From NCBI GenBank assembly GCA_020024465.1, contig JAHHTT010000046.1, positions 1 to 18,376 of the forward strand: a stretch of 18,376 bases of DNA. The letters run 5' to 3'. A program made the translations under genes and the position numbers. The stretch comes from Odoribacter sp. GTDB taxonomy: Bacteria > Bacteroidota > Bacteroidia > Bacteroidales > Marinifilaceae. How positions within the stretch are numbered: the first letter of the stretch is position 1; each line of letters starts with the position of its first letter. The notes beneath the pieces were generated by a model, which did no database searches, was not told the origin of the DNA, and saw only the letters and a list, made by a program, of their open reading frames with translations. Positions 7,119 through 15,641 of the stretch are shown here, in pieces.

Positions 7119-8406
7119 GAAAAAGCAGATTTTATTGTCATCCTTGTTGGGGAGCATTTTGTTGTTAGTGATTTTTATTCCTAAAAAACAGAACATAGAG
7201 CCATTGGATGAAGTGGAAGTTACCGATTCGGTAGAAGTTCAGGAAATTGTATATAAATATGGTATCCCACTTGATGATTATAATGTCGATTATGGTTTGG
7301 TAAAGGAAAATCAAAGCCTTTCTACTATATTGGAAAAACATGGACTTTCGATTCGTCAGATTTATGATTTGAATTTGGCGGCAAAAGATGTTTTTGATGT
7401 ACGAAAAATTCGAAGTGGTCAGTCGTATGCTGTTTTTACAACTCGAGATAGTATACCGGTAGTAGAATTTTTTGTATATGAAGAGAATCCGAAATCATAT
7501 GTAGTATTTGATTTGCGTGATAATTATCAAGTGAGACGAGGAGAGAATCCAGTGGAATGGATAAGAAAAGAGGTGATAGGTGAAGTGGAATCTTCTTTAT
7601 GGGTTGCGATGCAAAAGGAACAAACAGATCCACAATTAGCAGTAGTATTGTCTAATATATTCGGATGGACCATAGATTTTTTTGGATTACAGAAACAGGA
7701 TGAGTTTCGTGTAATATATGAACAAGAAAATGTTGATGGTAAAGATTTATTAAACTTTAATATTATTGCTGCTTCTTTCCGTCATGGGGATAGTACTTAT
7801 TATGCAATACCATTTGAACAAGAGGGAGAAGTATTGTATTATAATGATAAGGGAAATAGTTTGGAAGGAGCGTTTCTAAAAGCTCCATTAGATTTTTTCA
7901 GAATATCTTCACGATTTACAAACAGTAGATATCATCCCATATTGAAACGTTATCGTGCGCATCACGGAGTTGATTATGCTGCACCTACCGGTACTCCTGT
8001 GTATGCGATAGGTAGTGGGAGAGTGATTGCAAAAGGCTATCAGGCAAACGGTGGTGGCAATTATGTGAAAATAAAGCACAATAGTGTTTATACAACGACA
8101 TATATGCACTTGTCTCGGTTTGCTCGTGGCTTAAAGGTTGGTAATTCAGTTGCACAAAAAGAGGTAATCGGTTATGTCGGAGCTACAGGACTTGCTACAG
8201 GCCCTCACTTGGATTTTCGAGTATTTGAAAATGGTAAACCGATAAATCCTTTGACAATAAAATCGCAGCCCAAAAAGCCGGTAAGTCAGAATGATATGCC
8301 TGAATTTATAATGATAAGGGATTCTTTAATAAAAATGCTTGTGGGTATGCATAAGTCTGTAATTCCAAAAACATTGACAGATTCTTTGTCGCTGGCACGA
8401 GAATAG
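7105..8406 (+). CDS. Membrane-anchored M23-family metallopeptidase (LytM/peptidoglycan endopeptidase-like)
   Basis: 433 residues with a basic N-terminus and one membrane segment (about 9-25), so the bulk should face the periplasm. Residues about 50-115 (YGIPLDDYNVDYGLVKENQS..., GLSIRQIYDLN) look like the LysM-like N-terminal part found in Csd3/MepM-type proteins. The peptidase domain (about 265-385) contains HHGVDYAAPTGTPVYA with zinc ligands H286 and D290, a conserved H335 in TYMHLSRFA, and GPHLDFRV (H368), where the family usually has HxH. Here the second histidine is D370. Members cut peptide cross-links in peptidoglycan or act as inactive regulators of other hydrolases. Start: two adjacent ATG codons, 7105 and 7108; both overlap the end of cstA. 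A strong terminator follows the stop codon. Confidence 0.87.
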   Translation: MMLSKKKQILLSSLLGSILLLVIFIPKKQNIEPLDEVEVTDSVEVQEIVYKYGIPLDDYNVDYGLVKENQSLSTILEKHGLSIRQIYDLNLAAKDVFDVRKIRSGQSYAVFTTRDSIPVVEFFVYEENPKSYVVFDLRDNYQVRRGENPVEWIRKEVIGEVESSLWVAMQKEQTDPQLAVVLSNIFGWTIDFFGLQKQDEFRVIYEQENVDGKDLLNFNIIAASFRHGDSTYYAIPFEQEGEVLYYNDKGNSLEGAFLKAPLDFFRISSRFTNSRYHPILKRYRAHHGVDYAAPTGTPVYAIGSGRVIAKGYQANGGGNYVKIKHNSVYTTTYMHLSRFARGLKVGNSVAQKEVIGYVGATGLATGPHLDFRVFENGKPINPLTIKSQPKKPVSQNDMPEFIMIRDSLIKMLVGMHKSVIPKTLTDSLSLARE

Positions 8407-8422
8407 GCTGTTTATGTTTTTA

Positions 8423-8459
8423 TATAAAAATAGCGTGTATTATACACGCTATTTTTATA
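8423..8459. terminator. Bidirectional intrinsic terminator between the M23 peptidase gene and trxA
   Basis: A perfect 17-bp stem pairs 8423-8439 with 8443-8459 around a TTA loop. Its core is TAGCGTGTA/TACACGCTA, flanked by A5 on one side and T5 on the other, so it can act for both converging genes. Confidence 0.9.
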
Positions 8460-8472
8460 CGGTTAAATTCAT

Positions 8473-8790
8473 TTATAGAAGTTTGTTGATTTTGTCTACC
8501 AAAGCAGCCTTAGGAACTGCTCCGACTTGTTTGTCAACAACTTTTCCTCCTTTGAAGAATAAGATGGTTGGAATGTTGCGGATGCCGAATTTTGCAGCTG
8601 TGCCCTGACTGCTGTCTACATCAACTTTGGCAACTGTAAGTTTACCTTCGAATTCTGTTGAAATTTCTTCAACGATCGGCAACATCATTTTACATGGTCC
8701 ACACCATTCTGCCCAAAAGTCTACCATTGCAGGTTGTTCTGAATTCAGTACAACCTCATCAAAATTAGAATCATTAACTGCTAAAGCCAT
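8473..8790 (-). CDS. trxA: Thioredoxin
   Basis: Small cytoplasmic dithiol-disulfide oxidoreductase that reduces protein disulfides and supplies electrons to enzymes such as ribonucleotide reductase and methionine sulfoxide reductase. The 105-residue length is standard. The active site is WAEWCGPCKMM with redox cysteines C30 and C33, the buried acid is in VDFWAE (D24), and the cis-proline is P74 in RNIPTILFF. There is no signal peptide, so it is not one of the periplasmic TlpA-like proteins common in this phylum. It lies downstream of dnaE in the same direction with a 93-bp gap that contains its own promoter-like elements, so it is probably transcribed at least partly alone. Confidence 0.96.
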   Translation of the reverse strand: MALAVNDSNFDEVVLNSEQPAMVDFWAEWCGPCKMMLPIVEEISTEFEGKLTVAKVDVDSSQGTAAKFGIRNIPTILFFKGGKVVDKQVGAVPKAALVDKINKLL

Positions 8791-8831
8791 AGTTTTTATC
8801 TTTTAAAAATTTAATTATTCATTTTACTCCG

Positions 8832-8860
8832 CTAAGTTACAACAATTTTATTGTATTCAA
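8832..8860 (-). promoter_or_regulatory. Probable promoter of trxA
   Basis: On the minus strand a TTG (8858-8860) is followed after 18 bp by TAACTTAG (8832-8839), seven of eight bases of TAnnTTTG counting the free positions. It lies about 41 bp before the trxA ATG. Confidence 0.4.
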
Positions 8861-8883
8861 TACATAGAATTGATAATAGAACG

Positions 8884-11800
8884 TTAAAATTGCCCTTCTA
8901 TTTTCAGTTTTACAGCGTCATTGTTTTCAAAGTATTCGTATAATTCTCTGGATTTTCGTATCTTGCAGGTTCGTGAGAACATTTTTACATGATTCCCTTG
9001 AGTGTCATATAATATGAAGTGTAGAGGTACTTCGTTTTGATTGGGTTGTTTATCTTGCAAATCTCGGGAAGATTTTTTTTCATCGCTTGTTTTTTGTTGT
9101 GTTTCTTTATAGGTTTGCGAAGTGATATCTGTGATGAACAGATTATATATTTCATTCACTGTTTCTAATGTTAATTTTTCGATGTCAACTTGTAAAATGA
9201 TTGATTTAATGGCATTTTGTGTAATGGTTTCTAGTAAATCAACATTTTGGATATTGAAGGTTATTTCTTTTTCGTTGCCCCATCTCGGACCTACTTTGCC
9301 TTTAACATATATGGCTGTTTCATCAATGAAATATTGATGAAAGTTGGCATAGTCTTTCCCAAAAAATGGTAACTCATAGGTCCCGCTGAAATCCTCTATG
9401 GTGATGATGCCAAAATCCTTACCGTTTTTTGTTTTCCCCTCGCGTCTGGCAGTAATGATGCCTGCAATGGTAACTTCTTTATTCTTGAAACTTTCTAGAT
9501 TGGTATTTAACTCTTCCACAGGCTTGCAAAGTAGCTGCATTTCCAATTTATATGGGTCTAATGGATGCGAAGTCAGGTAAATACCGATTAATTCCTTCTC
9601 TTTTTTCGATTTTTCATAATCATGCCAAGGTTCGCAATCTGGAATCGTTGGTTTGGTTATTTCGAAACCTTCGATATCGCCAAAGAGGGACGTTTGTAAA
9701 TTCAGTGTGTCTTGTTGTTTTTTTTGTCCGTAATTAACCAAAGTGTCCAGCACATTGGTACTTGAATCTATTAAACGAAAAAATTGAGCGCGATGAAAGC
9801 TGAAACTATCCAAACCTCCTGCTGTTATTAGATTTTCAAGTGTTTTTTTGTTGACAGTTTTATAATCAATCCTTTCAAAGAAATCATATACGTCTTTGAA
9901 AGGACCGTTTTGTGTCCGTTCTTTGATAATGCTTTCTACCGCAGCTTCTCCTACGCCTTTAATAGCCGCCATTCCAAAACGGATTTGTCCCCGGCTATTT
10001 ACGGTAAAATCATTGTATGATTCGTTGACATCTGGAGCAAGAACATTCAGTCCCATGCGTTTGCATTCGTCCATAAAGACTGTTACTTTGCTGATATCCG
10101 AAAGATTGTTACTCAGGTTGGCGGCCATGAATTCGGCTGGGTAATGTGCTTTTAGAAAACCTGTTTGATAGGCGATATAGGCATAACAGACGGAATGCGA
10201 CTTATTGAAAGCGTATGAAGCGAATGCTTCCCAATCTCCCCATATTTTGTTGACAAGGTCTTCTATCGATTTGCCTTTTTCCTGGGCACCTTTGATAAAT
10301 TCCGGATTATTTTTACATCCGTCCATGAATTTGTCTTTAAGCTGGGCCATCATTTCAAATTGTTTTTTACCCATTGCTTTGCGTAACGTATCTGACATTC
10401 CTCGAGTGAAATTACCGAGAGCGCGTGATTGCAACATCACTTGTTCCTGGTAGACTGTGATTCCATACGTGTCTTTCAGATAAGGTTCCATCATCGGATG
10501 GTCATATTCAATCGCCTCCTCTCCGTGTTTGCGCCGGATAAAGGATGGAATATATTCCATAGGACCTGGACGATAAAGTGCATTCATGGCAACAAGATCT
10601 TCAAAACGGTTTGGTTGCAATGCGCGTAAATGTTTTTTCATTCCTGGTGACTCAAATTGAAATAGTCCGGTAGTATCACCTCGGGAAAAAAGTTTGAATG
10701 TTTCTTCATCGTCTAGAGGAATCGTGTTCTCGTCCAATTCCAAATGGCGGGATATTTTAATGTTTTCTAGACAAGTTTTGATGATAGATAGCGTACGGAG
10801 TCCTAAAAAGTCCATTTTTATCAAACCGATGGGCTCTACAAAATGACCGTCATATTGTGTTGTCATTAAACTTTCTCCTTCGGTGGGCATGATGGGAATA
10901 TGTTCTGTCAGCGGGTCGCGACTGATAAGGATACCGCAGGCATGTACACCGGTTTGCCGAATTGATCCTTCTAGTGTTTCTGCGAATTTTATTGTCTTGG
11001 AAATAAGCAGATTAGATGAATGCTTTTCTTTTTCAAGGTCTGGATTCTCTTTGTATGCTTTTTTTAATGTCATTTTGGGAGCTTCTGGAACCATTTTTGC
11101 CAGTCGATTGGATTCCGAGAGTTCCAGTTTGAGAACACGGGCTACGTCTTTAATGGCCATTTTGGCAGCCATGCTACCGAATGTCACGATATGCGATACT
11201 TTGTCTGCTCCATATTTTTGGGTGACCCATTCCAATACCTGTTGACGTCCGGCATCATCGAAGTCAACATCTATATCCGGTAGTGAAATACGATCGGGAT
11301 TTAGAAAACGCTCAAACAGCAAATCATATTTGATAGGGTCTATGTTTGTGATACCTAAACAGTAGGCAACTGCACTCCCGGCAGCAGAACCTCGTCCGGG
11401 GCCGACAATCACACCCATATCCCTGGCTGCTTGTATAAAATCTTGCACAATTAGGAAATATCCCGGGAATCCCATGGTTTTCATAATGTGTAGCTCAAAT
11501 ATGATGCGTTCCATCACTTCCGAAGTCGGATTTTCTCCGTATCGTTTGACGACACCTTTCATGGTCAGCTCTTTCAAATAGTCGGCTTCTAGTTTGATAC
11601 GGTAGAGTCGGTCTATGCCTCCTAATTTTTTTATTTTTTTCTGTGCATCCTCTTCAGACATTACCACATTGCCTTTTTCATCACGGGTAAATTCGTTGAA
11701 CAGGTCTTTCGGAGTATACTTTTTGCGATATTCCTCTTCTGTTCCCAACTCTGGTGGAATGGGAAATACGGGCATCAAAGGATCCGAGTCCAATTGATAT

Positions 11801-12642
11801 TCTTCAATTTTATCTGTTATTTCTTGGGTATTGGCGATTGCTTCGGGTAAATCGGGAAAGAGATCAATCATCTCTTGTGTGGTCTTAAACCATTCTTGCC
11901 GAGTGTAGCGCATTCGTTTCGGATCGTCAATGTCTTTTTTGGTACTAAGACAAATCAACAGATCATGCGCTTCGGCATCCTCTTCATTCAAAAAATGGAC
12001 ATCGTTGGTTGCCAAAAGTTTAATGCCTAATTTCTTGGCAATCTTAATTTTTTCTTGGATACATAATTGTTGTTGGTCGTATATTTCTGTCCGTAGTTTG
12101 GGATCGGCTGCCGGATGGCGCATCACCTCCAGATAGTAGTCTTCACCAAACAAATTCTGATACCATTGGGCTGCAGCTTCTGCGCCTTCAAGGTTGCCTG
12201 TCATGATTTTTTGGTCGATTTCTCCTCCCAAACAGGCGGAAGATACTATCAGACCTTCGTGATATTGTTGTAAAAGTTCCTTATCTATACGTGGACGATA
12301 ATAGAACCCTTCAATATGAGCAGCAGAAATCAGTTTGACAAGATTTTTATATCCGGTTAGATTTTTTGCCAGTAGAATGAGATGTTCTCCGGAACGGTCA
12401 ACCGGTTGTATTTTATTAAATCGTGATATCCGGGCCACATATGTTTCGCATCCCAAAATCGGCTTAATGCCTTTTTTGCGGCAGGTATCATAAAAGAGTT
12501 TTATTCCGTACATACTCCCGTGGTCGGTAAGTGAAATAGCTGGCATGCCGTCTGCAATGGCTTTGTCAACCAGACCGGATATGCTGGCTGCGCCGTCAAG
12601 TATTGAATATTGCGAGTGTACGTGGAAGTGTGTGAATTTCAT
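8884..12642 (-). CDS. dnaE: DNA polymerase III alpha subunit
   Basis: Catalytic subunit of the replicative polymerase, 1252 residues. The N-terminal PHP domain (about 1-280) keeps many metal-site residues: H7 and H9 in FTHFHVHSQYS, the D-H pair in SLTDHGSMYG, E in GCETYVA and D-H in ATNDVHFL, so it may still bind metal. The C-family palm aspartates are in SLPDIDVDFDD (around 450-462) and KMDFLGLRTL (around 610). The finger segment includes GPGRGSAAGS and VYQEQVM. A helix-hairpin-helix/beta-binding region follows, then an OB fold (about 1040-1110, EVTIAGIITARREG). A polar low-complexity linker rich in Q, K, S and D (about 1190-1215) precedes the last about 45 residues. There is no exonuclease domain. 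It starts 15 bp after purN and is probably co-transcribed with it. Confidence 0.96.
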   Translation of the reverse strand: MKFTHFHVHSQYSILDGAASISGLVDKAIADGMPAISLTDHGSMYGIKLFYDTCRKKGIKPILGCETYVARISRFNKIQPVDRSGEHLILLAKNLTGYKNLVKLISAAHIEGFYYRPRIDKELLQQYHEGLIVSSACLGGEIDQKIMTGNLEGAEAAAQWYQNLFGEDYYLEVMRHPAADPKLRTEIYDQQQLCIQEKIKIAKKLGIKLLATNDVHFLNEEDAEAHDLLICLSTKKDIDDPKRMRYTRQEWFKTTQEMIDLFPDLPEAIANTQEITDKIEEYQLDSDPLMPVFPIPPELGTEEEYRKKYTPKDLFNEFTRDEKGNVVMSEEDAQKKIKKLGGIDRLYRIKLEADYLKELTMKGVVKRYGENPTSEVMERIIFELHIMKTMGFPGYFLIVQDFIQAARDMGVIVGPGRGSAAGSAVAYCLGITNIDPIKYDLLFERFLNPDRISLPDIDVDFDDAGRQQVLEWVTQKYGADKVSHIVTFGSMAAKMAIKDVARVLKLELSESNRLAKMVPEAPKMTLKKAYKENPDLEKEKHSSNLLISKTIKFAETLEGSIRQTGVHACGILISRDPLTEHIPIMPTEGESLMTTQYDGHFVEPIGLIKMDFLGLRTLSIIKTCLENIKISRHLELDENTIPLDDEETFKLFSRGDTTGLFQFESPGMKKHLRALQPNRFEDLVAMNALYRPGPMEYIPSFIRRKHGEEAIEYDHPMMEPYLKDTYGITVYQEQVMLQSRALGNFTRGMSDTLRKAMGKKQFEMMAQLKDKFMDGCKNNPEFIKGAQEKGKSIEDLVNKIWGDWEAFASYAFNKSHSVCYAYIAYQTGFLKAHYPAEFMAANLSNNLSDISKVTVFMDECKRMGLNVLAPDVNESYNDFTVNSRGQIRFGMAAIKGVGEAAVESIIKERTQNGPFKDVYDFFERIDYKTVNKKTLENLITAGGLDSFSFHRAQFFRLIDSSTNVLDTLVNYGQKKQQDTLNLQTSLFGDIEGFEITKPTIPDCEPWHDYEKSKKEKELIGIYLTSHPLDPYKLEMQLLCKPVEELNTNLESFKNKEVTIAGIITARREGKTKNGKDFGIITIEDFSGTYELPFFGKDYANFHQYFIDETAIYVKGKVGPRWGNEKEITFNIQNVDLLETITQNAIKSIILQVDIEKLTLETVNEIYNLFITDITSQTYKETQQKTSDEKKSSRDLQDKQPNQNEVPLHFILYDTQGNHVKMFSRTCKIRKSRELYEYFENNDAVKLKIEGQF

Positions 12643-12657
12643 ATATTTGTCAAGTGG

Positions 12658-13236
12658 TTATTTAGACAAAACATCCTCCATGATTCCTTCAATCACTTGT
12701 GGAAAATACTTGTATTCCAATCTATGCACCTTTTCTGCCAGAGAGTCTGCTGTGTCTTCGGGGATTACTGGACATTTGGCCTGAAATACAATAGAGCCGG
12801 AATCGTAGAGTTCATTGACAAAATGAATGGTGATACCGCTTTCCTGTTCTTTGGCAGCAATTACCGCCTCGTGTACACGATGCCCGTACATTCCTTTTCC
12901 TCCGTGTGAAGGCAATAAGGCCGGATGAATGTTGACAATCCGATTGGGATAGGTCGCTATGATAAAATCAGGTATCAGCCAAAGAAATCCCGCCAATACA
13001 ATAAAATTAGTATCGTCTTCTTTCAATTGTTTCAATATTTTTTCTGGGTCGCAAAATGCTTGGCGATCGAAAACTGTTGTGGGAATATCATATTTTTTTG
13101 CGCGAACCAAAACAAAGGCATCTGGAACGTTACAATAGATTCTTTTTACACAGAAATCAGGTTTTTGCGCGAAATAACAGATGATATTTTCCGCGTTAGA
13201 ACCTGAACCAGAGGCAAATATTGCTATATTTTTCAT
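12658..13236 (-). CDS. purN: Phosphoribosylglycinamide formyltransferase
   Basis: Transfers a formyl group from 10-formyltetrahydrofolate to GAR, the third step of de novo purine synthesis. The 192-residue length is typical of bacterial PurN. Seen in the sequence: the N-terminal phosphate-binding loop IFASGSGSNAENI, the folate/active-site segment YPNRIVNIHPALLPSHGGKG with N102 and H104, H119 in GMYGHRVHEA, and the catalytic aspartate D145 in NELYDSGSIVFQ. The catalytic triad Asn/His/Asp is therefore complete. Its stop codon is 15 bp from the dnaE start, and it diverges from acpP across a 173-bp region holding promoters for both directions. The pairing with the acpP-fabF-rnc cluster is a common arrangement in Bacteroidales. 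Confidence 0.96.
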   Translation of the reverse strand: MKNIAIFASGSGSNAENIICYFAQKPDFCVKRIYCNVPDAFVLVRAKKYDIPTTVFDRQAFCDPEKILKQLKEDDTNFIVLAGFLWLIPDFIIATYPNRIVNIHPALLPSHGGKGMYGHRVHEAVIAAKEQESGITIHFVNELYDSGSIVFQAKCPVIPEDTADSLAEKVHRLEYKYFPQVIEGIMEDVLSK

Positions 13237-13263
13237 GTCGTAATTATTTAAATATCAAGGTCA

Positions 13264-13294
13264 TAAAGATAGTAAAAGTTTAATTGTTGGCAAA
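13264..13294 (-). promoter_or_regulatory. Promoter of purN-dnaE
   Basis: On the minus strand TTTG (13291-13294) is followed after 19 bp by TATCTTTA (13264-13271), a seven-of-eight match to TAnnTTTG, 27 bp upstream of the purN ATG. Confidence 0.6.
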
Positions 13295-13321
13295 ATATTT
13301 TTTCAGTAAAAAAATAAACTC

Positions 13322-13329
13322 TACATTTG
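13322..13329 (+). promoter_or_regulatory. -7 promoter box of the acpP-fabF-rnc operon
   Basis: TACATTTG is a full match to TAnnTTTG. The transcription start would lie near 13335, giving a leader of about 75 bases before the acpP ATG. The -33 position holds only a T-run (about 13298-13303). Confidence 0.55.
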
Positions 13330-13350
13330 TGCCTTGAATTTAGATTATTA

Positions 13351-13369
13351 TACACATCAAAAATGTGTA
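13351..13369 (+). other. Hairpin in the acpP 5' leader
   Basis: TACACAT (13351-13357) and ATGTGTA (13363-13369) form a perfect 7-bp stem with a CAAAA loop in the predicted leader of acpP. No T-run follows, so it is not a terminator; it could stabilise the mRNA or be chance. Confidence 0.35.
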
Positions 13370-13409
13370 GAGTGAAATTAATAAGAATGTCTAATTAAAA
13401 TTTAAAGCT

Positions 13410-13646
13410 ATGTCTGACATTACTGAAAGAGTACAACGGATTATTGAAGAAAAATTAGGTGTAGATGCATCAGAAGTTAAACCGGAAGCAACCTTCACAA
13501 ACGATTTAGGTGCAGATTCTTTGGATACCGTTGAGCTGATCATGGAATTGGAAAAAGAATTCAATATTACTATTCCGGACGATCAGGCAGAAAAAATCGT
13601 TACTGTAGGTGACGCTATCTCATACGTAGAAGCTAACGTAAAGTAA
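13410..13646 (+). CDS. acpP: Acyl carrier protein
   Basis: Small acidic cytoplasmic protein that carries growing acyl chains on a 4'-phosphopantetheine arm during type II fatty-acid synthesis. The 78-residue length and very acidic composition are typical. The attachment serine is S37 in the motif GADSLDTVELIMELE. The helix II acidic patch (E42, E47, E49) that docks FabF and other enzymes is present. The ATG at 13410 is preceded by an A-rich leader and no clear Shine-Dalgarno sequence, as expected in this phylum. It is the first gene of a tight cluster, with fabF beginning 16 bp after its stop codon. Confidence 0.97.
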   Translation: MSDITERVQRIIEEKLGVDASEVKPEATFTNDLGADSLDTVELIMELEKEFNITIPDDQAEKIVTVGDAISYVEANVK

Positions 13647-13662
13647 TTTAATACTGATTTGT

Positions 13663-14901
13663 ATGAATCTGAAACGAGTAGTAATTACAGGTCTTGGAAC
13701 AATAAATCCTTTAGGCCATAACGTACCTGAGTTTTGGGACAACTTAATTAAGGGCGTCAGTGGCGCCGGTCCTATTACTCGTTTCGATGCATCAAAATTC
13801 CGTACACAGTTTGCTTGTGAAGTAAAAAATTATGAACCGACAGCCTATTTCGACAGGAAGGAAGTTCGTAAAATGGACCTTTACACTCAATTCGGTATCA
13901 TTGCCGCAAGAGAGGCGTTGAAAGATTCCGGTTTGGATCTTGAACAAGAAAACAAAAAGCGGATTGGAGTAATATGGGGTGCAGGAATCGGTGGGTTGCA
14001 GACTTTCTTTGAAGAGTGTGATTCTTTTTCAAAGGGAGATGGAACTCCTCGTTTCAATCCTTTCTTTATTCCAAAGATGATCGCAAATATGGGTGGAGCC
14101 ATGATTGCTATAGAAAACGGACTGAAAGGTCCTAACTATACAACGGTTTCCGCTTGTGCATCTTCTGCACATGCGATTTATGATGCATTGAATTTAATTC
14201 GTTTAGGGAAAGCTGATGTCATTGTAGCTGGAGGTTCTGAAGCTGCTGTTACCGTTGCCGGTGTTGGCGGTTTCAATGCTATGAAGGCAATTTCCACTCG
14301 CAATGATGATCCGCAGGCTGCATCTCGTCCGTTTGATGCTGACCGTGACGGTTTTGTTATCGGCGAAGGTGGTGCAAGCTTGATTCTTGAAGAGTATGAA
14401 CATGCAGTGAAACGTGGTGCCCGTATTTATGCAGAGTTGGCCGGTGGTGCAGGGAATTGTGATGCATACCATATGACAGCTCCAAATCCGGATGGCGCCT
14501 ACGAGGTTATGTTATTGGCTCTTGAAGATGCAGAGATGAAACCTGAAGATATTGATTATATTAATGTTCACGGTACTTCTACCGGTTTGGGGGACATTTC
14601 TGAACCCTCTGCAATTGTAAGAGTTTTTGGCGAGCATGCTTATGATTTGAATATCAGTTCAACGAAGTCTATGACGGGTCATCTTTTAGGAGCTGCAGGT
14701 GCAATTGAAGCTATTGCATGTACATTAGCTGTACAGAACGATATTGTTCCTCCTACCATTAACTTCCATAATCTGGCCCCTGAGATTGACCTGAAATTGA
14801 ATTTGACGGTTAATGAAGCTCAGAAGCGAGAGGTAAAAGTTGCTATGAGTAATACCTTCGGATTTGGTGGTCATAACGCATGTATCGTTATAAAAAAGTA
14901 A
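13663..14901 (+). CDS. fabF: 3-oxoacyl-[acyl-carrier-protein] synthase II
   Basis: Condensing enzyme that extends acyl-ACP by two carbons from malonyl-ACP in fatty-acid elongation; in FabF-type enzymes it also controls unsaturated chain length. The 412-residue thiolase-fold protein has the complete Cys-His-His triad: C165 in TVSACASSAHAI, H303 in NVHGTSTGLGD and H340 in MTGHLLGAAGAIEA. The N-terminus VVITGLGTINPLGHNVPEFW and the C-terminal SNTFGFGGHNACIV are signatures of the family. It sits directly behind its substrate carrier gene acpP and 16 bp before rnc, so all three are likely translated from one mRNA. Confidence 0.96.
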   Translation: MNLKRVVITGLGTINPLGHNVPEFWDNLIKGVSGAGPITRFDASKFRTQFACEVKNYEPTAYFDRKEVRKMDLYTQFGIIAAREALKDSGLDLEQENKKRIGVIWGAGIGGLQTFFEECDSFSKGDGTPRFNPFFIPKMIANMGGAMIAIENGLKGPNYTTVSACASSAHAIYDALNLIRLGKADVIVAGGSEAAVTVAGVGGFNAMKAISTRNDDPQAASRPFDADRDGFVIGEGGASLILEEYEHAVKRGARIYAELAGGAGNCDAYHMTAPNPDGAYEVMLLALEDAEMKPEDIDYINVHGTSTGLGDISEPSAIVRVFGEHAYDLNISSTKSMTGHLLGAAGAIEAIACTLAVQNDIVPPTINFHNLAPEIDLKLNLTVNEAQKREVKVAMSNTFGFGGHNACIVIKK

Positions 14902-14917
14902 TCACATACAAAAAATA

Positions 14918-15637
14918 TTGGCTGTGATTAGGCAAATTATTCAATCCATAAGACTTCGCATTCATAGAAATGGTAAGTTTTATGGATTGTCTATTTCACA
15001 ATTAGGTTTTGTGCCAAACAATAAAGGGCTGTATCGTTTGGCTCTTCTGCATAAATCGGCTTCCAAAATAACCACAAATGGGCTAATGCTCAATTATGAA
15101 CGTCTTGAATTTTTAGGAGATGCCGTGTTAGGTGCGATTGTTGCAGAGTTGTTGTATAAATTCTTTCCGAATCAGGACGAAGGTTTCCTGACGCGTGTGC
15201 GCTCAAAGGTCGTGAGTCGCGAATCATTGAATGAGTTGGCAATTAATATTGGACTTGATAAAGAAGTGGTTGCCAAATCGGATATTTCTCACAACAAGCA
15301 TATTTATGGAGATGTTTTCGAAGCTTTCGTTGGGGCAATGTTCTTGGATCAGGGGTTTGTAAATACAAAGTGTTTTATAGAAAAATTTATTTTTCCAAAT
15401 TTTTTCGACATTAAAAATCTGGTTGCTGTTGACACCAATTACAAGAGTCGCCTGATTGAGTGGGGACAAAAAAACAAAGTGGCAGTGCAGTTTCAGACGG
15501 AAGAAACCTATCGTAGACGTCAAAGCCGTTTTTTATGTGTAGTGACCGTTGAAGGCGAAGAAAAAGGTCGGGGAGAAGGTACTTCCAAGAAAGAGGCTGA
15601 ACAGCATGCTGCTAAAGTTGTGGTTGATGCATTATAA
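14918..15637 (+). CDS. rnc: Ribonuclease III
   Basis: Double-strand-specific endoribonuclease that processes rRNA precursors and structured mRNAs as a homodimer. The 239 residues contain the RNase III signature NYERLEFLGDAVLGAIVAE (about 65-83), a second conserved acidic segment GDVFEAFVGAMFLDQG (about 131-146), and a C-terminal double-stranded RNA-binding domain (about 167-239) ending GTSKKEAEQHAAKVVVDAL. The start is uncertain: no in-frame ATG exists before the signature motif, so initiation is at TTG 14918 or GTG 14924; the GTG product (MIRQIIQSIRLRIH) fits the short N-terminus of related proteins equally well. It is the third gene of the acpP-fabF-rnc cluster, an arrangement typical of Bacteroidales, and is followed by a shared terminator. 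Confidence 0.93.
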   Translation: MAVIRQIIQSIRLRIHRNGKFYGLSISQLGFVPNNKGLYRLALLHKSASKITTNGLMLNYERLEFLGDAVLGAIVAELLYKFFPNQDEGFLTRVRSKVVSRESLNELAINIGLDKEVVAKSDISHNKHIYGDVFEAFVGAMFLDQGFVNTKCFIEKFIFPNFFDIKNLVAVDTNYKSRLIEWGQKNKVAVQFQTEETYRRRQSRFLCVVTVEGEEKGRGEGTSKKEAEQHAAKVVVDAL

Positions 15638-15641
15638 AACA

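Noticed and set aside
10883..11245. 120-codon plus-strand open frame inside dnaE
   Set aside because: Antisense shadow of conserved DnaE sequence; no promoter or recognised motif.
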